Assembly: GCA_030037575.1 (NCBI GenBank)
Contig: JASHRB010000093.1
Coordinates: 1-7,004 of the forward strand
Direction: 5' to 3'
Length of the DNA stretch: 7,004 nt
Source: Candidatus Sulfotelmatobacter sp.
GTDB lineage: Bacteria > Acidobacteriota > Terriglobia > Terriglobales > Acidobacteriaceae
Shown here: positions 1 to 6,605 of the stretch, piece after piece
Layout of the letters: every line of letters starts with the position of its first letter
Numbering within the stretch: the first letter of the stretch is position 1
The notes under the pieces: generated by a model
The model's input: the letters and a program-made list of their open reading frames with translations, nothing else
Databases searched by the model: none
Told to the model about the DNA's origin: nothing
Program-made: the position numbers and the translations under genes

Positions 1-829
1 CGCCACCCACCACCATGATGCTGGCGGTGCCGACCGCCCAGGTTCCCTTGTGAGGAAGCCACTGCAACGTAGCACGTCCCAAGGCATAGAAGGCCGCATT
101 CAGAACGACTCCCGAGAAAATCACGCCGGTCGCTCCGCTGCCCGAGGCATAAGCCGAAGGGAACCACTCGTAAAACGGCAGCATCCCCAGCTTGGCCCCG
201 AACCCGAACAGAAAGAGCAACCCGAGCAGCAGCGTACCCGCTGACGACGTGGGATACGACGCGATAAAACTCGCGAACGAATGGGAGGAAGCATGATTGC
301 CCAGAAGCAACAGCCCCAGAAGAATTGCCACCGACCCCACTTCGAGAAGCGACAACATGAACAAGGTGGGGCCGTCGCGGTCAGGGGAAAGGCGCTCGCC
401 CAAGATCATCGCGGCCCCTCCCAGACTCATAACCTCCCATGCGATCAGGAAAGACATGGTGTCTTCGAGGCCAAACACTCCCAAGGCGCCGAGCAGGGTG
501 GCCGCGAGTCCTGCCAGCCAGTAGCGTTTGCTATTTGGTGAGGCGGAGACCGTGCCCAGGCCAGCCGTGAACAGGGCGGGCAAAAGTCCGAAAAACAGCA
601 ACCATAAGGCGGCATTATCGAGATGGAAACGCACCGCCGTGTCGCCCAACATGAGGGGCAGCGAGGCTGGCGTCGGAGGATGAAGCCATCCCAGAATGCT
701 GTATGCCAAGCCGACTACACAGCCCCATACGATGCCAAGCCGAGCGACCCAGTCGCGCCGCAGAACCAGCGCGAGCACAAAAGAAGCAGCCCATAGCGAT
801 ACCATCGCCCTGAGCAGGTCACTTTGCAT
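1..829 (-). CDS. hyfB: HyfB-like proton antiporter-type membrane subunit, partial (C-terminus beyond window)
   Basis: I translated this frame by hand. It is open from an ATG at 829 to the window edge (276 codons, no stop), so the C-terminus is missing. It is a very hydrophobic NuoL/MrpA/HyfB-type protein with about nine predicted membrane segments in the visible part. The family's TM5 glutamate is present (WEVMSL, E132) and so is the TM7 lysine (GAKLG, K213). The segment after the lysine reads PFYEWFPSAY (218-227) where the family usually has PLHTWLPxAH, so the usual His is Tyr. The start overlaps the end of the ferredoxin-HyfI gene by 11 nt, and GGAGG lies about 8 nt upstream, which supports translational coupling. 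The expected role is ion translocation in the membrane arm. Its place last in the visible operon is unusual, since hyfB commonly opens hyf operons. Whether it carries a long lateral helix cannot be seen. Family assignment is firm; the exact subunit name is less so. Confidence 0.88.
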   Translation of the reverse strand, partial: MQSDLLRAMVSLWAASFVLALVLRRDWVARLGIVWGCVVGLAYSILGWLHPPTPASLPLMLGDTAVRFHLDNAALWLLFFGLLPALFTAGLGTVSASPNSKRYWLAGLAATLLGALGVFGLEDTMSFLIAWEVMSLGGAAMILGERLSPDRDGPTLFMLSLLEVGSVAILLGLLLLGNHASSHSFASFIASYPTSSAGTLLLGLLFLFGFGAKLGMLPFYEWFPSAYASGSGATGVIFSGVVLNAAFYALGRATLQWLPHKGTWAVGTASIMVVGG

Positions 830-1622
830 AGTGGCCTCCCTGGACGAGTTGAGTCGTCCGGTTGAGGAGGAGCAGCAGCCCCTGAATCATGGCGGCAGGA
901 TTGGGCGGACAGCCGGGCACATAAATGTCAACCGGCAGAATCCCCTCTACCCCGCGGCCGCAGGCATATCCGCCTCCAACCGCGCCGCCTGAAACGGCGC
1001 ACGTTCCCATAGCCATGACCCAGCGTGGTTCTGGCATCGCGTTGTAGGTTTCAAGCAGAGCTTCCTTCATCGCGTACGTAACCGTGCCCGTCACCAGAAG
1101 CAAGTCAGCGAAGCGGGGCGAAGGTGTGAAGAAGATTCCCAGGCGGTGCAGGTTGTAGTAAGGATTATTCAGAGCTTGCAACTCAGACTCACAGCCATTG
1201 CAGGAGCCGGCATCCACATGACGAACATGGAGACTGCGCCCAAACGCACTGTGAATTTTCTCGGTTAGCGCACGCGCCGGTAGCGACGCTAAGGCTTCGT
1301 CCCAGATCAGGTCGGCGCGCTTGCTGACGGCAAAGGCCCAGTCTTCTGACTTCTCCATGGCGTCGTGAGGGCAAAACTCGGTGCACATCTGGCAGGCGAC
1401 GCATTTGCCGTAGTCAAGGCTGAGCCGCTCGCCTTTCTTGGTTTCCGTGATGCGGATCGCCCCCGGCAAACACACATCCGCGCAGATGCGGCAACCCTCT
1501 GTGCAGCGCTCCGGGTGAAAGCGTGGCATGCCTTGCACTCCACGCGCGGTGGTCTCGTGTCCTTGCGGCCACGGGTTCGTCGCTACTCCTCGCTTGAGTC
1601 CGTACAGCGTCCACACCGGCAT
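819..1622 (-). CDS. hyfI: Ferredoxin-HyfI/NuoB fusion, electron-transfer small subunit
   Basis: This 267-residue protein joins two modules. The N-terminal ~95 residues are a HycF/HyfH/NuoI-like 2[4Fe-4S] ferredoxin. Its second cluster motif is canonical (C74, C77, C80, C84 in CVACQMCTEFCP); the first is spaced Cx3Cx2Cx3C (C40, C44, C47, C51) rather than the usual Cx2Cx2Cx3C. Residues from about 125 to 260 are a NuoB/HyfI domain with the four ligands of the proximal cluster: C141 and C144 (DAGSCNGCE), C208 (GTCAVSGG) and C238 (YVPGCPP). CNGC is the hydrogenase-type arrangement, not the adjacent-Cys pair of complex I NuoB. The protein should pass electrons between a soluble donor or acceptor and the active-site region of the large subunit, on the cytoplasmic face. 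The ATG has GGGAGAG about 8 nt upstream and lies 15 nt after the large-subunit stop. There is no separate hyfH-type gene in the window, so the fusion probably supplies that function. Confidence 0.93.
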   Translation of the reverse strand: MPVWTLYGLKRGVATNPWPQGHETTARGVQGMPRFHPERCTEGCRICADVCLPGAIRITETKKGERLSLDYGKCVACQMCTEFCPHDAMEKSEDWAFAVSKRADLIWDEALASLPARALTEKIHSAFGRSLHVRHVDAGSCNGCESELQALNNPYYNLHRLGIFFTPSPRFADLLLVTGTVTYAMKEALLETYNAMPEPRWVMAMGTCAVSGGAVGGGYACGRGVEGILPVDIYVPGCPPNPAAMIQGLLLLLNRTTQLVQGGHYAK

Positions 1623-1637
1623 AATTGCTCTCCCGGG

Positions 1638-3128
1638 CTAGCGATCGCACCCCGCCATCGTCAGCCCAAAGCTGGCTTCGTTGATGGCATAGTCCATCAT
1701 GTTGCTGTCGTGCACGGTGAAGGGAAAGACACGCCAGTTGGAAAACGACGGCGATTTCACTTTCACCCGCGCCAAACGGCCCGCTTCATCCAGATGGACG
1801 CAGTGATAGATGGACCCGCGAGTCGATTCGCACCAGCCAATGGCTTCCGCTCCTGGAGCCGGGCGCACCTCCGCGGAGACCGCTCCATTCGGCAGTTGCT
1901 CCAAGACGGAATAAATGAGCTTGAGGCTCGCCCGAATTTCTTCCATCCGAATGCGCGAGCGGGCGTGCGCGTCTCCCTCGGTCCGCACCGGCACGTCCAC
2001 CGTAAAAGAGCCGTAGGCAGCGTAGGGATGACTCCAGCGAAGATCGCGCTGGATTCCCGAGGCCCGTTTAATCGGACCGCTTGCGCCCTGATCGAACGCA
2101 ACTTGCCGCGGTAAAGGCCCGGTCGTCAGCAGGCGGTCGAGATGGCTGTTGGTGGTCTCGAGCTCCTCCAGGTAGTCGACGATCTGAGGCTCAAGCCGGC
2201 GCAGCTGCTCGCCCAAACCGCTCAGATTGAGGTCACGCCGCATTCCGCCCGGCATCAGCAGTGCGCGCAAGAACCGCGAACCGGTGAATTCGCCGTTCAT
2301 TTGTTTGCACTGTTCTTCGAGGAGTTTGCCCTGGGCCTCGCCGACCTTGAGGGTGGTGGTGTGACACAGCTGCCCGAGATAATGAAGATGATTGTAGAGT
2401 CGCTCCATTTCGGCAAGAAGCACGCGCAAATACAGGGCACGCTGGGGAACCCGGCAAGCGCACGCCGACTCGATGGCCTGGCAAAAGGCGAGCGCATGAG
2501 CAAAGCTGTCCACTCCGGAAATGCGCTCAGCCAAGACCACCCCCATCAACGGCGAGAGTCCCTCAAATTGCTTTTCGAGACCGCGATGCTTGAAGAATAG
2601 GCGGGGATGACAGTGCAGGATGCCTTCTCCGACATAGTAAAAAACGATCTGCGCCGATTCGAGAACATCCGCTCTCACCGGACCAAAAGGCAACTGCTGG
2701 ACATCGTCTCCTTCCACTGGTGGCAGCTTCCAGGGCTGGGGTGAGTAGGCCATCATCTGCTCAGGTTGATAGCGGGGATCAAGCGGCGGCATGGGCGGCT
2801 GCGCTCCTTCGTGCAGCACCAGCGGGGCAGGTTCGGGATGCCCGTTGAAACGGATCCCGCACAGATCCTGGATTTCTCTCTCATACCAGCCGAGCAGGGG
2901 TGTGATTGCGGCCAGCGAGGGCAATTCGCGGCGGCCATCGAGCAATCGGCAGCGCAACAAGGGAAAAGGCTCAAGCCGCTTCTTATCGGCCAAATAAATC
3001 AACTCCGGCGTGCCCGGTTCGGGGAACCAGGCGTAGGCCAGTTGCAGGCGGGCGCCTTCCGCCATCAGCCGGCGACAAACTTCCAGCAGTTCATCGGGAG
3101 ACAATTTTATTTCTGTCGCGCCGATCAT
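1638..3128 (-). CDS. hyfG: HyfG-like fused NuoC-NuoD large subunit lacking Ni-Fe ligands (Ehr type)
   Basis: I place the start at ATG 3128 (496 residues). It makes an ATGA overlap with the preceding stop and has GGGAGGG 5 nt upstream; the frame stays open to an ATG at 3248, but that would overlap the previous gene by 124 nt. Residues 1-110 are a NuoC-like (30 kDa) domain with the typical WYEREIQDLCGIRFNGHP (81-98). The rest is a NuoD/HycE-like domain: GPV...ES...VGEG (149-169), FKHRGLEK (179-186), SFAHALAFCQAIE (208-220), STRG (435-438) and SPSFSNW (459-465). In [NiFe] hydrogenases the first metal motif is RxCGxC; here it is R-I-S-G-V-D (S204, D207 replace Cys). The second motif, DPCxxC near the C-terminus, is replaced by SFGLTMAG (486-493). 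The chain ends at CDR (494-496), so there is no tail for a maturation protease. It is therefore not a [NiFe] hydrogenase. It fits the Ehr complexes described between complex I and group 4 hydrogenases. Substrate unknown. Confidence 0.92.
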   Translation of the reverse strand: MIGATEIKLSPDELLEVCRRLMAEGARLQLAYAWFPEPGTPELIYLADKKRLEPFPLLRCRLLDGRRELPSLAAITPLLGWYEREIQDLCGIRFNGHPEPAPLVLHEGAQPPMPPLDPRYQPEQMMAYSPQPWKLPPVEGDDVQQLPFGPVRADVLESAQIVFYYVGEGILHCHPRLFFKHRGLEKQFEGLSPLMGVVLAERISGVDSFAHALAFCQAIESACACRVPQRALYLRVLLAEMERLYNHLHYLGQLCHTTTLKVGEAQGKLLEEQCKQMNGEFTGSRFLRALLMPGGMRRDLNLSGLGEQLRRLEPQIVDYLEELETTNSHLDRLLTTGPLPRQVAFDQGASGPIKRASGIQRDLRWSHPYAAYGSFTVDVPVRTEGDAHARSRIRMEEIRASLKLIYSVLEQLPNGAVSAEVRPAPGAEAIGWCESTRGSIYHCVHLDEAGRLARVKVKSPSFSNWRVFPFTVHDSNMMDYAINEASFGLTMAGCDR

Positions 3129-4588
3129 GGAGTCCCTCCCGTAAGCCCGACATAAATCTGCATGAACGCATTCCATAACCCGCGCGGCCACCAAAGGCCG
3201 AGGATCAGCAAGGGTACGAAAGCCAGCCACATGGGGACGACCCGCCAAACGGCCCCAGGCAGTCGACGGACTTTCGGCTCCGGCCCCGCTTGAAAGTACA
3301 TCGACCGGAAATGCGCCAGGAAGCTGATGAAAACCACGATCAAGAAGATGGCGAACACGATCGCCGCCCAGCGGTAGCGTCCCGCGATCCCGGACCGAAG
3401 GATGGTGAATTCGCTAAGAAAGAGCGCAAATGGGGGAGCGCCGGCGATGCCTACGGCCCCCAGTAGCCAAAGCGTCCCCGCGACGGGCGATACTCGCAAA
3501 ACGTTGCGGATCATAGATATCTGTTTCGTCTCGTAAGCCCGCATGGCATTGCCGGCGCCAAAAAACATCAAAGACTTATTTAGAGAGTGGTTCAGCATGT
3601 GGTAGAGCGCGCCGGCAATACCGAGCGGACCGCCAAAGCCCAAACCCAATGCCTGGACACCGATGTGTTCGACGCTGGAGTACGCCATCAGCCGCTTGAT
3701 TCCTGTCTGGCGAACGATGAAAACAGTGGCCAGCACAAAGGAAAAAATCCCGAAGCCAACCACGGTGGAATGGGCGAACTTACTAACGGAGGTTCCGTGA
3801 ACGACCCCGAGAAAGCGGGCGATGCCGAGCATGGACGCATTCAGCAATGCCCCGGAGAGCATGGCTGAAACGGGTGCGGGAGACTCGCTGTGTGCGTCCG
3901 GAAGCCAAGTGTGCATCGGTGCCAGTCCAGCTTTGGTTCCGTATCCCACCAGGACCAGAAGAAACGAAACCGTCAACAGCGGGGGATAAACCTGCGCCGC
4001 CGACCCATGCAAGGCGTCCCAGGTCATGGCATAGCTGGGACCGAGAACATAGGATCCGCCCCAATAGAACAGCACCGTCCCCAATAGGGCGAGACTGATG
4101 CCGGCCGACACCACCACGATGTACTTCCAGGCGGCTTCCGTGCTTTCCGCCTCCCGCTCGAAGCCCACGAGGAAAGTGCTGATCAGCGTGGTCAGTTCAA
4201 TGGCGATCCAGAACACGCCGACGTTGTTCATCACGCAGGCGCCCAGCATGGTGAAGGCGAACCCTGAAAACAATGCGTAGAACAAGGGCAGTCGTTCGTC
4301 CTCATCGAGTAGCCGCATGTATCCCACCGCGTAAATCGATGCCAGCGCATACACGATGGAAACGCAGAGAATGACCCATGCGCCCAAGTTATCGAGCAGG
4401 ATGTAGTTATGCCAAAAGATCAACCGGTGGGCGAGCGCTTCCCGGAGAAGCTGTATGCTGACCAGGAGATCGATGACGGCCGCGAGTGCCGTGGCATACT
4501 CCGAAACGCGTGACCGGCGCACGACCAGGGACACCACCCCCGCAAGCAAAGGAGCCAGGAACAAAACCAGCATCCAGGGTTGTGCCAT
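3125..4588 (-). CDS. hyfF: HyfF/NuoL-NuoN-like antiporter-type membrane subunit
   Basis: This is a 487-residue membrane protein of the proton-conducting membrane transporter (NuoL/M/N, HyfF, Mrp) family, with about 14 hydrophobic segments. The ion-path residues are intact: E131 in TM5 (WIAIELTTL), K219 in TM7 (GYGTKAGLAPMHTWLP, with H226 and D231 following), H308 (AYSSVEHIG), H330 and H334 with K338 (HMLNHSLNKSLMFF), and E393 (GAPPFALFLSEF). The chain ends about 90 residues after E393, so it has no long lateral helix like NuoL. It starts 2 nt after the HyfE-like stop, with a weak AGG upstream, and its stop overlaps the large-subunit start as ATGA. Expected role: one of two ion-translocating modules in the membrane arm. 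Whether it moves H+ or Na+ cannot be told from sequence. Confidence 0.95.
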   Translation of the reverse strand: MAQPWMLVLFLAPLLAGVVSLVVRRSRVSEYATALAAVIDLLVSIQLLREALAHRLIFWHNYILLDNLGAWVILCVSIVYALASIYAVGYMRLLDEDERLPLFYALFSGFAFTMLGACVMNNVGVFWIAIELTTLISTFLVGFEREAESTEAAWKYIVVVSAGISLALLGTVLFYWGGSYVLGPSYAMTWDALHGSAAQVYPPLLTVSFLLVLVGYGTKAGLAPMHTWLPDAHSESPAPVSAMLSGALLNASMLGIARFLGVVHGTSVSKFAHSTVVGFGIFSFVLATVFIVRQTGIKRLMAYSSVEHIGVQALGLGFGGPLGIAGALYHMLNHSLNKSLMFFGAGNAMRAYETKQISMIRNVLRVSPVAGTLWLLGAVGIAGAPPFALFLSEFTILRSGIAGRYRWAAIVFAIFLIVVFISFLAHFRSMYFQAGPEPKVRRLPGAVWRVVPMWLAFVPLLILGLWWPRGLWNAFMQIYVGLTGGTP

Positions 4589-4590
4589 GT

Positions 4591-5271
4591 TCAGCCTACC
4601 AACCGATTCAGTTCACGACTGCTGGTCGTACCGGCATGCACCACCAGATAACGGATCAACATGCTGAAGCACGCCACGATGATCAGGAGATCGAAGAGAA
4701 TGACGATCTCGATCAGCATGGGCATACCCGGAACCAGGATCTGCGATCCCAGAAAGATTCCGTTCTCGAGGACCAGCAGGCCCAGGATTTGGCTGACCGC
4801 TTCGTCGCGCACTGCGAGCATGAGAAAGCCCAGCAGCTTCATCGAAAGCATGATGGTTAACGCAAGCACGACGACTTGTCCCGCCGTCGAAGCCTGAAAG
4901 TTCATGTGATTGGCGATCACGAACGCGAACATGACCAGCAGCGCTCCGACCACCAGGCTGGAACTGGGTTGCAGGACCGCGTGAATTTCGCGCCTCACAT
5001 TGAGCCTTTGCACGATGCGCATCAGGAGATAAGGCAGCACCAGGCCGCGAAACAGCGCGGTGAGGATGGCAATCACGTACAGTTCTTTATAGCCGCCGAA
5101 ATAGGCGACTGCGGCGGAGAGCGCGGCGATCAGCCACGACTCGGTTGCGAAGGCATAGACGTAGTTCCGCAACCAGTGCGATCCCAGCATGACGAACGCG
5201 AGCAAGAGACTGAAAATAGCCAGCAGGCTGAAGATGGACGCCTGCAGCGAACTTACGTGAGCCAGGAACAT
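4591..5271 (-). CDS. hyfE: HyfE-like small membrane subunit
   Basis: This 226-residue hydrophobic protein resembles HyfE of hydrogenase 4 (similar length, about 216 residues as I recall). About seven membrane segments can be drawn. The C-terminal half carries a NuoK-like pattern with a buried acidic residue, LLVLENGIF (E169), then MLIEIVILFD (E188, D194), which are candidates for the NuoK-type proton path. The N-terminal half is less conserved and has a charged loop around residues 85-98. The ATG at 5271 is preceded by GAGGA, which overlaps the upstream stop region; the gap to the HyfC-like gene is 7 nt and to the HyfF-like gene 2 nt. It should sit between the HyfC-like subunit and the antiporter modules and help couple redox events to ion movement. 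The family call rests on these motifs and operon position. Confidence 0.9.
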   Translation of the reverse strand: MFLAHVSSLQASIFSLLAIFSLLLAFVMLGSHWLRNYVYAFATESWLIAALSAAVAYFGGYKELYVIAILTALFRGLVLPYLLMRIVQRLNVRREIHAVLQPSSSLVVGALLVMFAFVIANHMNFQASTAGQVVVLALTIMLSMKLLGFLMLAVRDEAVSQILGLLVLENGIFLGSQILVPGMPMLIEIVILFDLLIIVACFSMLIRYLVVHAGTTSSRELNRLVG

Positions 5272-5278
5272 ATCTTCC

Positions 5279-6223
5279 TCAAATCAGTTGACTGGATACG
5301 ATCGCCAGCACCGCGAACAAGAAGCCGGCAGCAAGCGGCTCCTGGTAGCGATAAAAACGAAGGCGCGATTGTATGGTCTCCACCACCACAATCGAGATCG
5401 CAACCACCAGGAACTTCAGCAACAAAGACAACACCGATCCGGCTTCGCCCAGAGCGGTGCCGCGTTGAGCCATCGCCCAGGGAAGCAGAAAAACATTGCA
5501 AAAGATGGTGTACAGAATGAACTGCTTCATCATCGAGGCCCACTTCAGAATCGCGAATAATGGGCCGGAATACTCGAGGATGCGTGCTTCATCGATCATG
5601 TAGATCTCAATATGAGTACTGGAATGAATGGGCAGGCGGTCGGTCTCTACCAGGAGCAATGCGAAAAATGCCAGCACCAGGAACACGTGAGTTGGGCTCC
5701 AGTAGACCGAAGGTTTGTCGAGTAAGGTGTGGTTCACCACGAACGGCAGCATTGCCTTGGCCAGAAGGCTGATGCCGACCAACACCAGTATGAGAATCGG
5801 TTCGGCGAGAATGCCCAACATGGCCGATCGGCTCGACCCGATGCCGCCGTATACATTTCCGCTGTCTAATCCGGCCAGCATAATGGCGAACGATCCCAGG
5901 GTGAGCACCATTCCTCCGCCCAACATGTCGGCCATGTCCGAGATGGGTAAAGGACGGTCGGTCAGTACCGGAATCAGAATGGGAACGATCAGCATTGCGG
6001 TGAAGGCCACGATGGGCGCGGCGAAGTAGACCCAGGAAGCGGACTCGGGAACCATGGGCTGTTTGTGAAACAGCTTCCAAAGGTCGCGGTAAGGCTGAAA
6101 CAGGCTCGGCCCGGTGCTGCGCTGAACCCGTTCTTCCGCCCGCAAAATGAAACCTTGAAGCAGCGGCGCTAACAGCAAAACCGCGAGTACCTGAAGGATT
6201 TGCAGGACGATGTCGTTCAGCAT
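5279..6223 (-). CDS. hyfC: HyfC/NuoH-like membrane anchor subunit
   Basis: This 314-residue protein is a NuoH/HyfC/HycD-type subunit with about eight membrane segments. Diagnostic motifs are GPSLFQPYRDLWKLF (38-52), GSSR (129-132) and ETDRLP (193-198), then THIEIYMIDEARILEYSGP (203-221). Family members usually have MIHEAM where this has MIDEAR, so H becomes D and M becomes R, while the acidic residues of this loop remain. The subunit forms the interface where the peripheral large and small subunits dock and where the acidic 'E-channel' begins. It is the first structural gene of the operon. GGGAGA lies 9 nt before the ATG, and the stop of a 36-codon leader ORF overlaps this start (ATGCTGA), so its translation may be coupled to that leader. 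Confidence 0.94.
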   Translation of the reverse strand: MLNDIVLQILQVLAVLLLAPLLQGFILRAEERVQRSTGPSLFQPYRDLWKLFHKQPMVPESASWVYFAAPIVAFTAMLIVPILIPVLTDRPLPISDMADMLGGGMVLTLGSFAIMLAGLDSGNVYGGIGSSRSAMLGILAEPILILVLVGISLLAKAMLPFVVNHTLLDKPSVYWSPTHVFLVLAFFALLLVETDRLPIHSSTHIEIYMIDEARILEYSGPLFAILKWASMMKQFILYTIFCNVFLLPWAMAQRGTALGEAGSVLSLLLKFLVVAISIVVVETIQSRLRFYRYQEPLAAGFLFAVLAIVSSQLI

Positions 6224-6327
6224 GAAGACGGTCTCCCGTCGAGGCCAGGACCGGGACTTCTGTGGGCGAGCGCCAGGAAACTCGAAATCGGGCGATTCTG
6301 TTTGGCGGATACTGGTCTGACGGTCAT
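6217..6327 (-). CDS. Possible 36-aa leader peptide overlapping the hyfC start
   Basis: This ORF lies between the riboswitch and hyfC. It starts at ATG 6327 and its TGA (6219-6217) overlaps the hyfC ATG by 7 nt. The peptide begins MTVRPVSAKQNRPISS and ends GRPSSC; it has no recognisable domain or membrane segment. A purine-rich GAGGGG (6342-6337) is 9 nt from the ATG, better placed than most in this operon. That site sits inside the hairpin that competes with the riboswitch aptamer. The likely role, if it is translated, is a switch-controlled leader whose translation feeds into hyfC. It may equally be a chance ORF. Confidence 0.4.
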   Translation of the reverse strand: MTVRPVSAKQNRPISSFLALAHRSPGPGLDGRPSSC

Positions 6328-6355
6328 GACACCACCCCCCTCAGGGTAGTGGTCA
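6327..6355 (-). promoter_or_regulatory. Expression-platform hairpin masking a Shine-Dalgarno site
   Basis: On the minus strand ACCAC (6353-6349) pairs with GUGGU (6335-6331) and CCC (6346-6344) with GGG (6340-6338) around a UGA loop, with a G-U pair and one A-G mismatch between. The hairpin uses the 3' strand of the aptamer (GACC, 6354-6351) and buries GAGGGG (6342-6337), the candidate ribosome binding site of the leader ORF. No U-run follows, so it does not look like an intrinsic terminator. The arrangement fits a translational ON switch: ligand-bound aptamer keeps GACC and frees the binding site. The pairing is visible in the sequence; the mechanism is inferred. Confidence 0.5.
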
Positions 6356-6398
6356 TCAGCCATGGCAGGCGGTTGAACGGTGGACCTCATCACCGTGC
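6346..6398 (-). ncRNA. Fluoride riboswitch (crcB motif) aptamer
   Basis: The minus strand reads GGUGAUGAGGUCCACC (6394-6379), then CAACCGCC (6375-6368), then GGCUGAUGACCACUAC (6361-6346). This closely matches the fluoride aptamer as I remember it from Thermotoga petrophila (GGCGAUGAGGCCCGCC ... GGGCUGAUGGCCUCUAC). Helix CGGUG/CACCG (6395-6391 with 6382-6378) closes a loop AUGAGGUC. The loop's GGUC (6386-6383) pairs with GACC (6354-6351) as the pseudoknot, extended past an A-A mismatch by G6388-C6349. GCC (6370-6368) pairs with GGC (6361-6359) around a 6-nt loop. Most differences from the reference keep pairing (GCG/CGC to GUG/CAC, GGCC/GGCC to GGUC/GACC). It lies about 120 nt before hyfC, in the right orientation. 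Confidence 0.87.
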
Positions 6399-6419
6399 GG
6401 CGACTTTTTTAACCAGCAA

Positions 6420-6425
6420 ATCATA
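6420..6425 (-). promoter_or_regulatory. Possible -10 box for the hyf/Ehr operon
   Basis: TATGAT on the minus strand matches TATAAT at five of six positions. Transcription would start near 6413, about 15-20 nt before the riboswitch aptamer, which is a sensible leader start. The -35 region is weak (TGGCAA at 6449-6444, 18-nt spacing), so an activator or another sigma factor may be involved. Confidence 0.35.
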
Positions 6426-6485
6426 ACCTAAAGAACGTCGGAATTGCCAGCACCACCAACACTGCGGAATACTTTTGGGAACCTC

Positions 6486-6513
6486 TTGACATTGCTGCCC
6501 ATCCAAATAAACT
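6486..6513 (+). promoter_or_regulatory. Possible sigma70-type promoter, plus strand
   Basis: A perfect TTGACA (6486-6491) is followed after 16 nt by TAAACT (6508-6513), which matches TATAAT at four of six positions. It could drive the plus-strand ORFs to the right, with a leader of 170 nt or more. The -35 is good; the -10 and spacing are only fair. Confidence 0.3.
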
Positions 6514-6605
6514 GAAAGGCAGTTGTTATCGGTGAAGGAGTACCACCGTTAACCGCTGTCCTGCCGTTTGAGATCGGATGGCTAATGACTCCTGACAGGG
6601 ATTCT

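Noticed and set aside
1365..2114. Plus-strand ORF of 249 codons inside the large subunit and HyfI region
   Set aside because: It is antisense to two well-supported genes, has no recognisable motif, and is a shadow of GC-rich codon bias.
3126..3248. Longer N-terminus for the large subunit, starting at 3248
   Set aside because: It would overlap the HyfF-like gene by 124 nt, and the extra residues do not look like the NuoC family. ATG 3128 has a strong ribosome site and the ATGA overlap.
4876..5520. Plus-strand ORF of 214 codons across hyfE and hyfC
   Set aside because: It is antisense to two genes with clear family motifs; its composition (rich in Q, R, H, E) is typical of a reverse-frame shadow.
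1638..6223. Calling the operon a functional [NiFe] hydrogenase or formate hydrogenlyase
   Set aside because: All four metal-binding cysteines are missing from the large subunit, no formate dehydrogenase or hyp maturation gene is visible, and there is no C-terminal cleavage tail.
819..6223. Calling the operon respiratory complex I (nuo)
   Set aside because: The NuoB-like domain has CNGC rather than the adjacent Cys pair, NuoC and NuoD are fused, HyfE is present, and nuoA, J and N-type gene order is absent.
6327..6355. Intrinsic terminator after the aptamer
   Set aside because: The hairpin is plausible but no U-tract follows it, so a translational role fits better.
6430..6450. Sigma54-type promoter (TGGCA element) on the minus strand
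   Set aside because: TGGCA is present but the matching -12 GC element at the required spacing is not.
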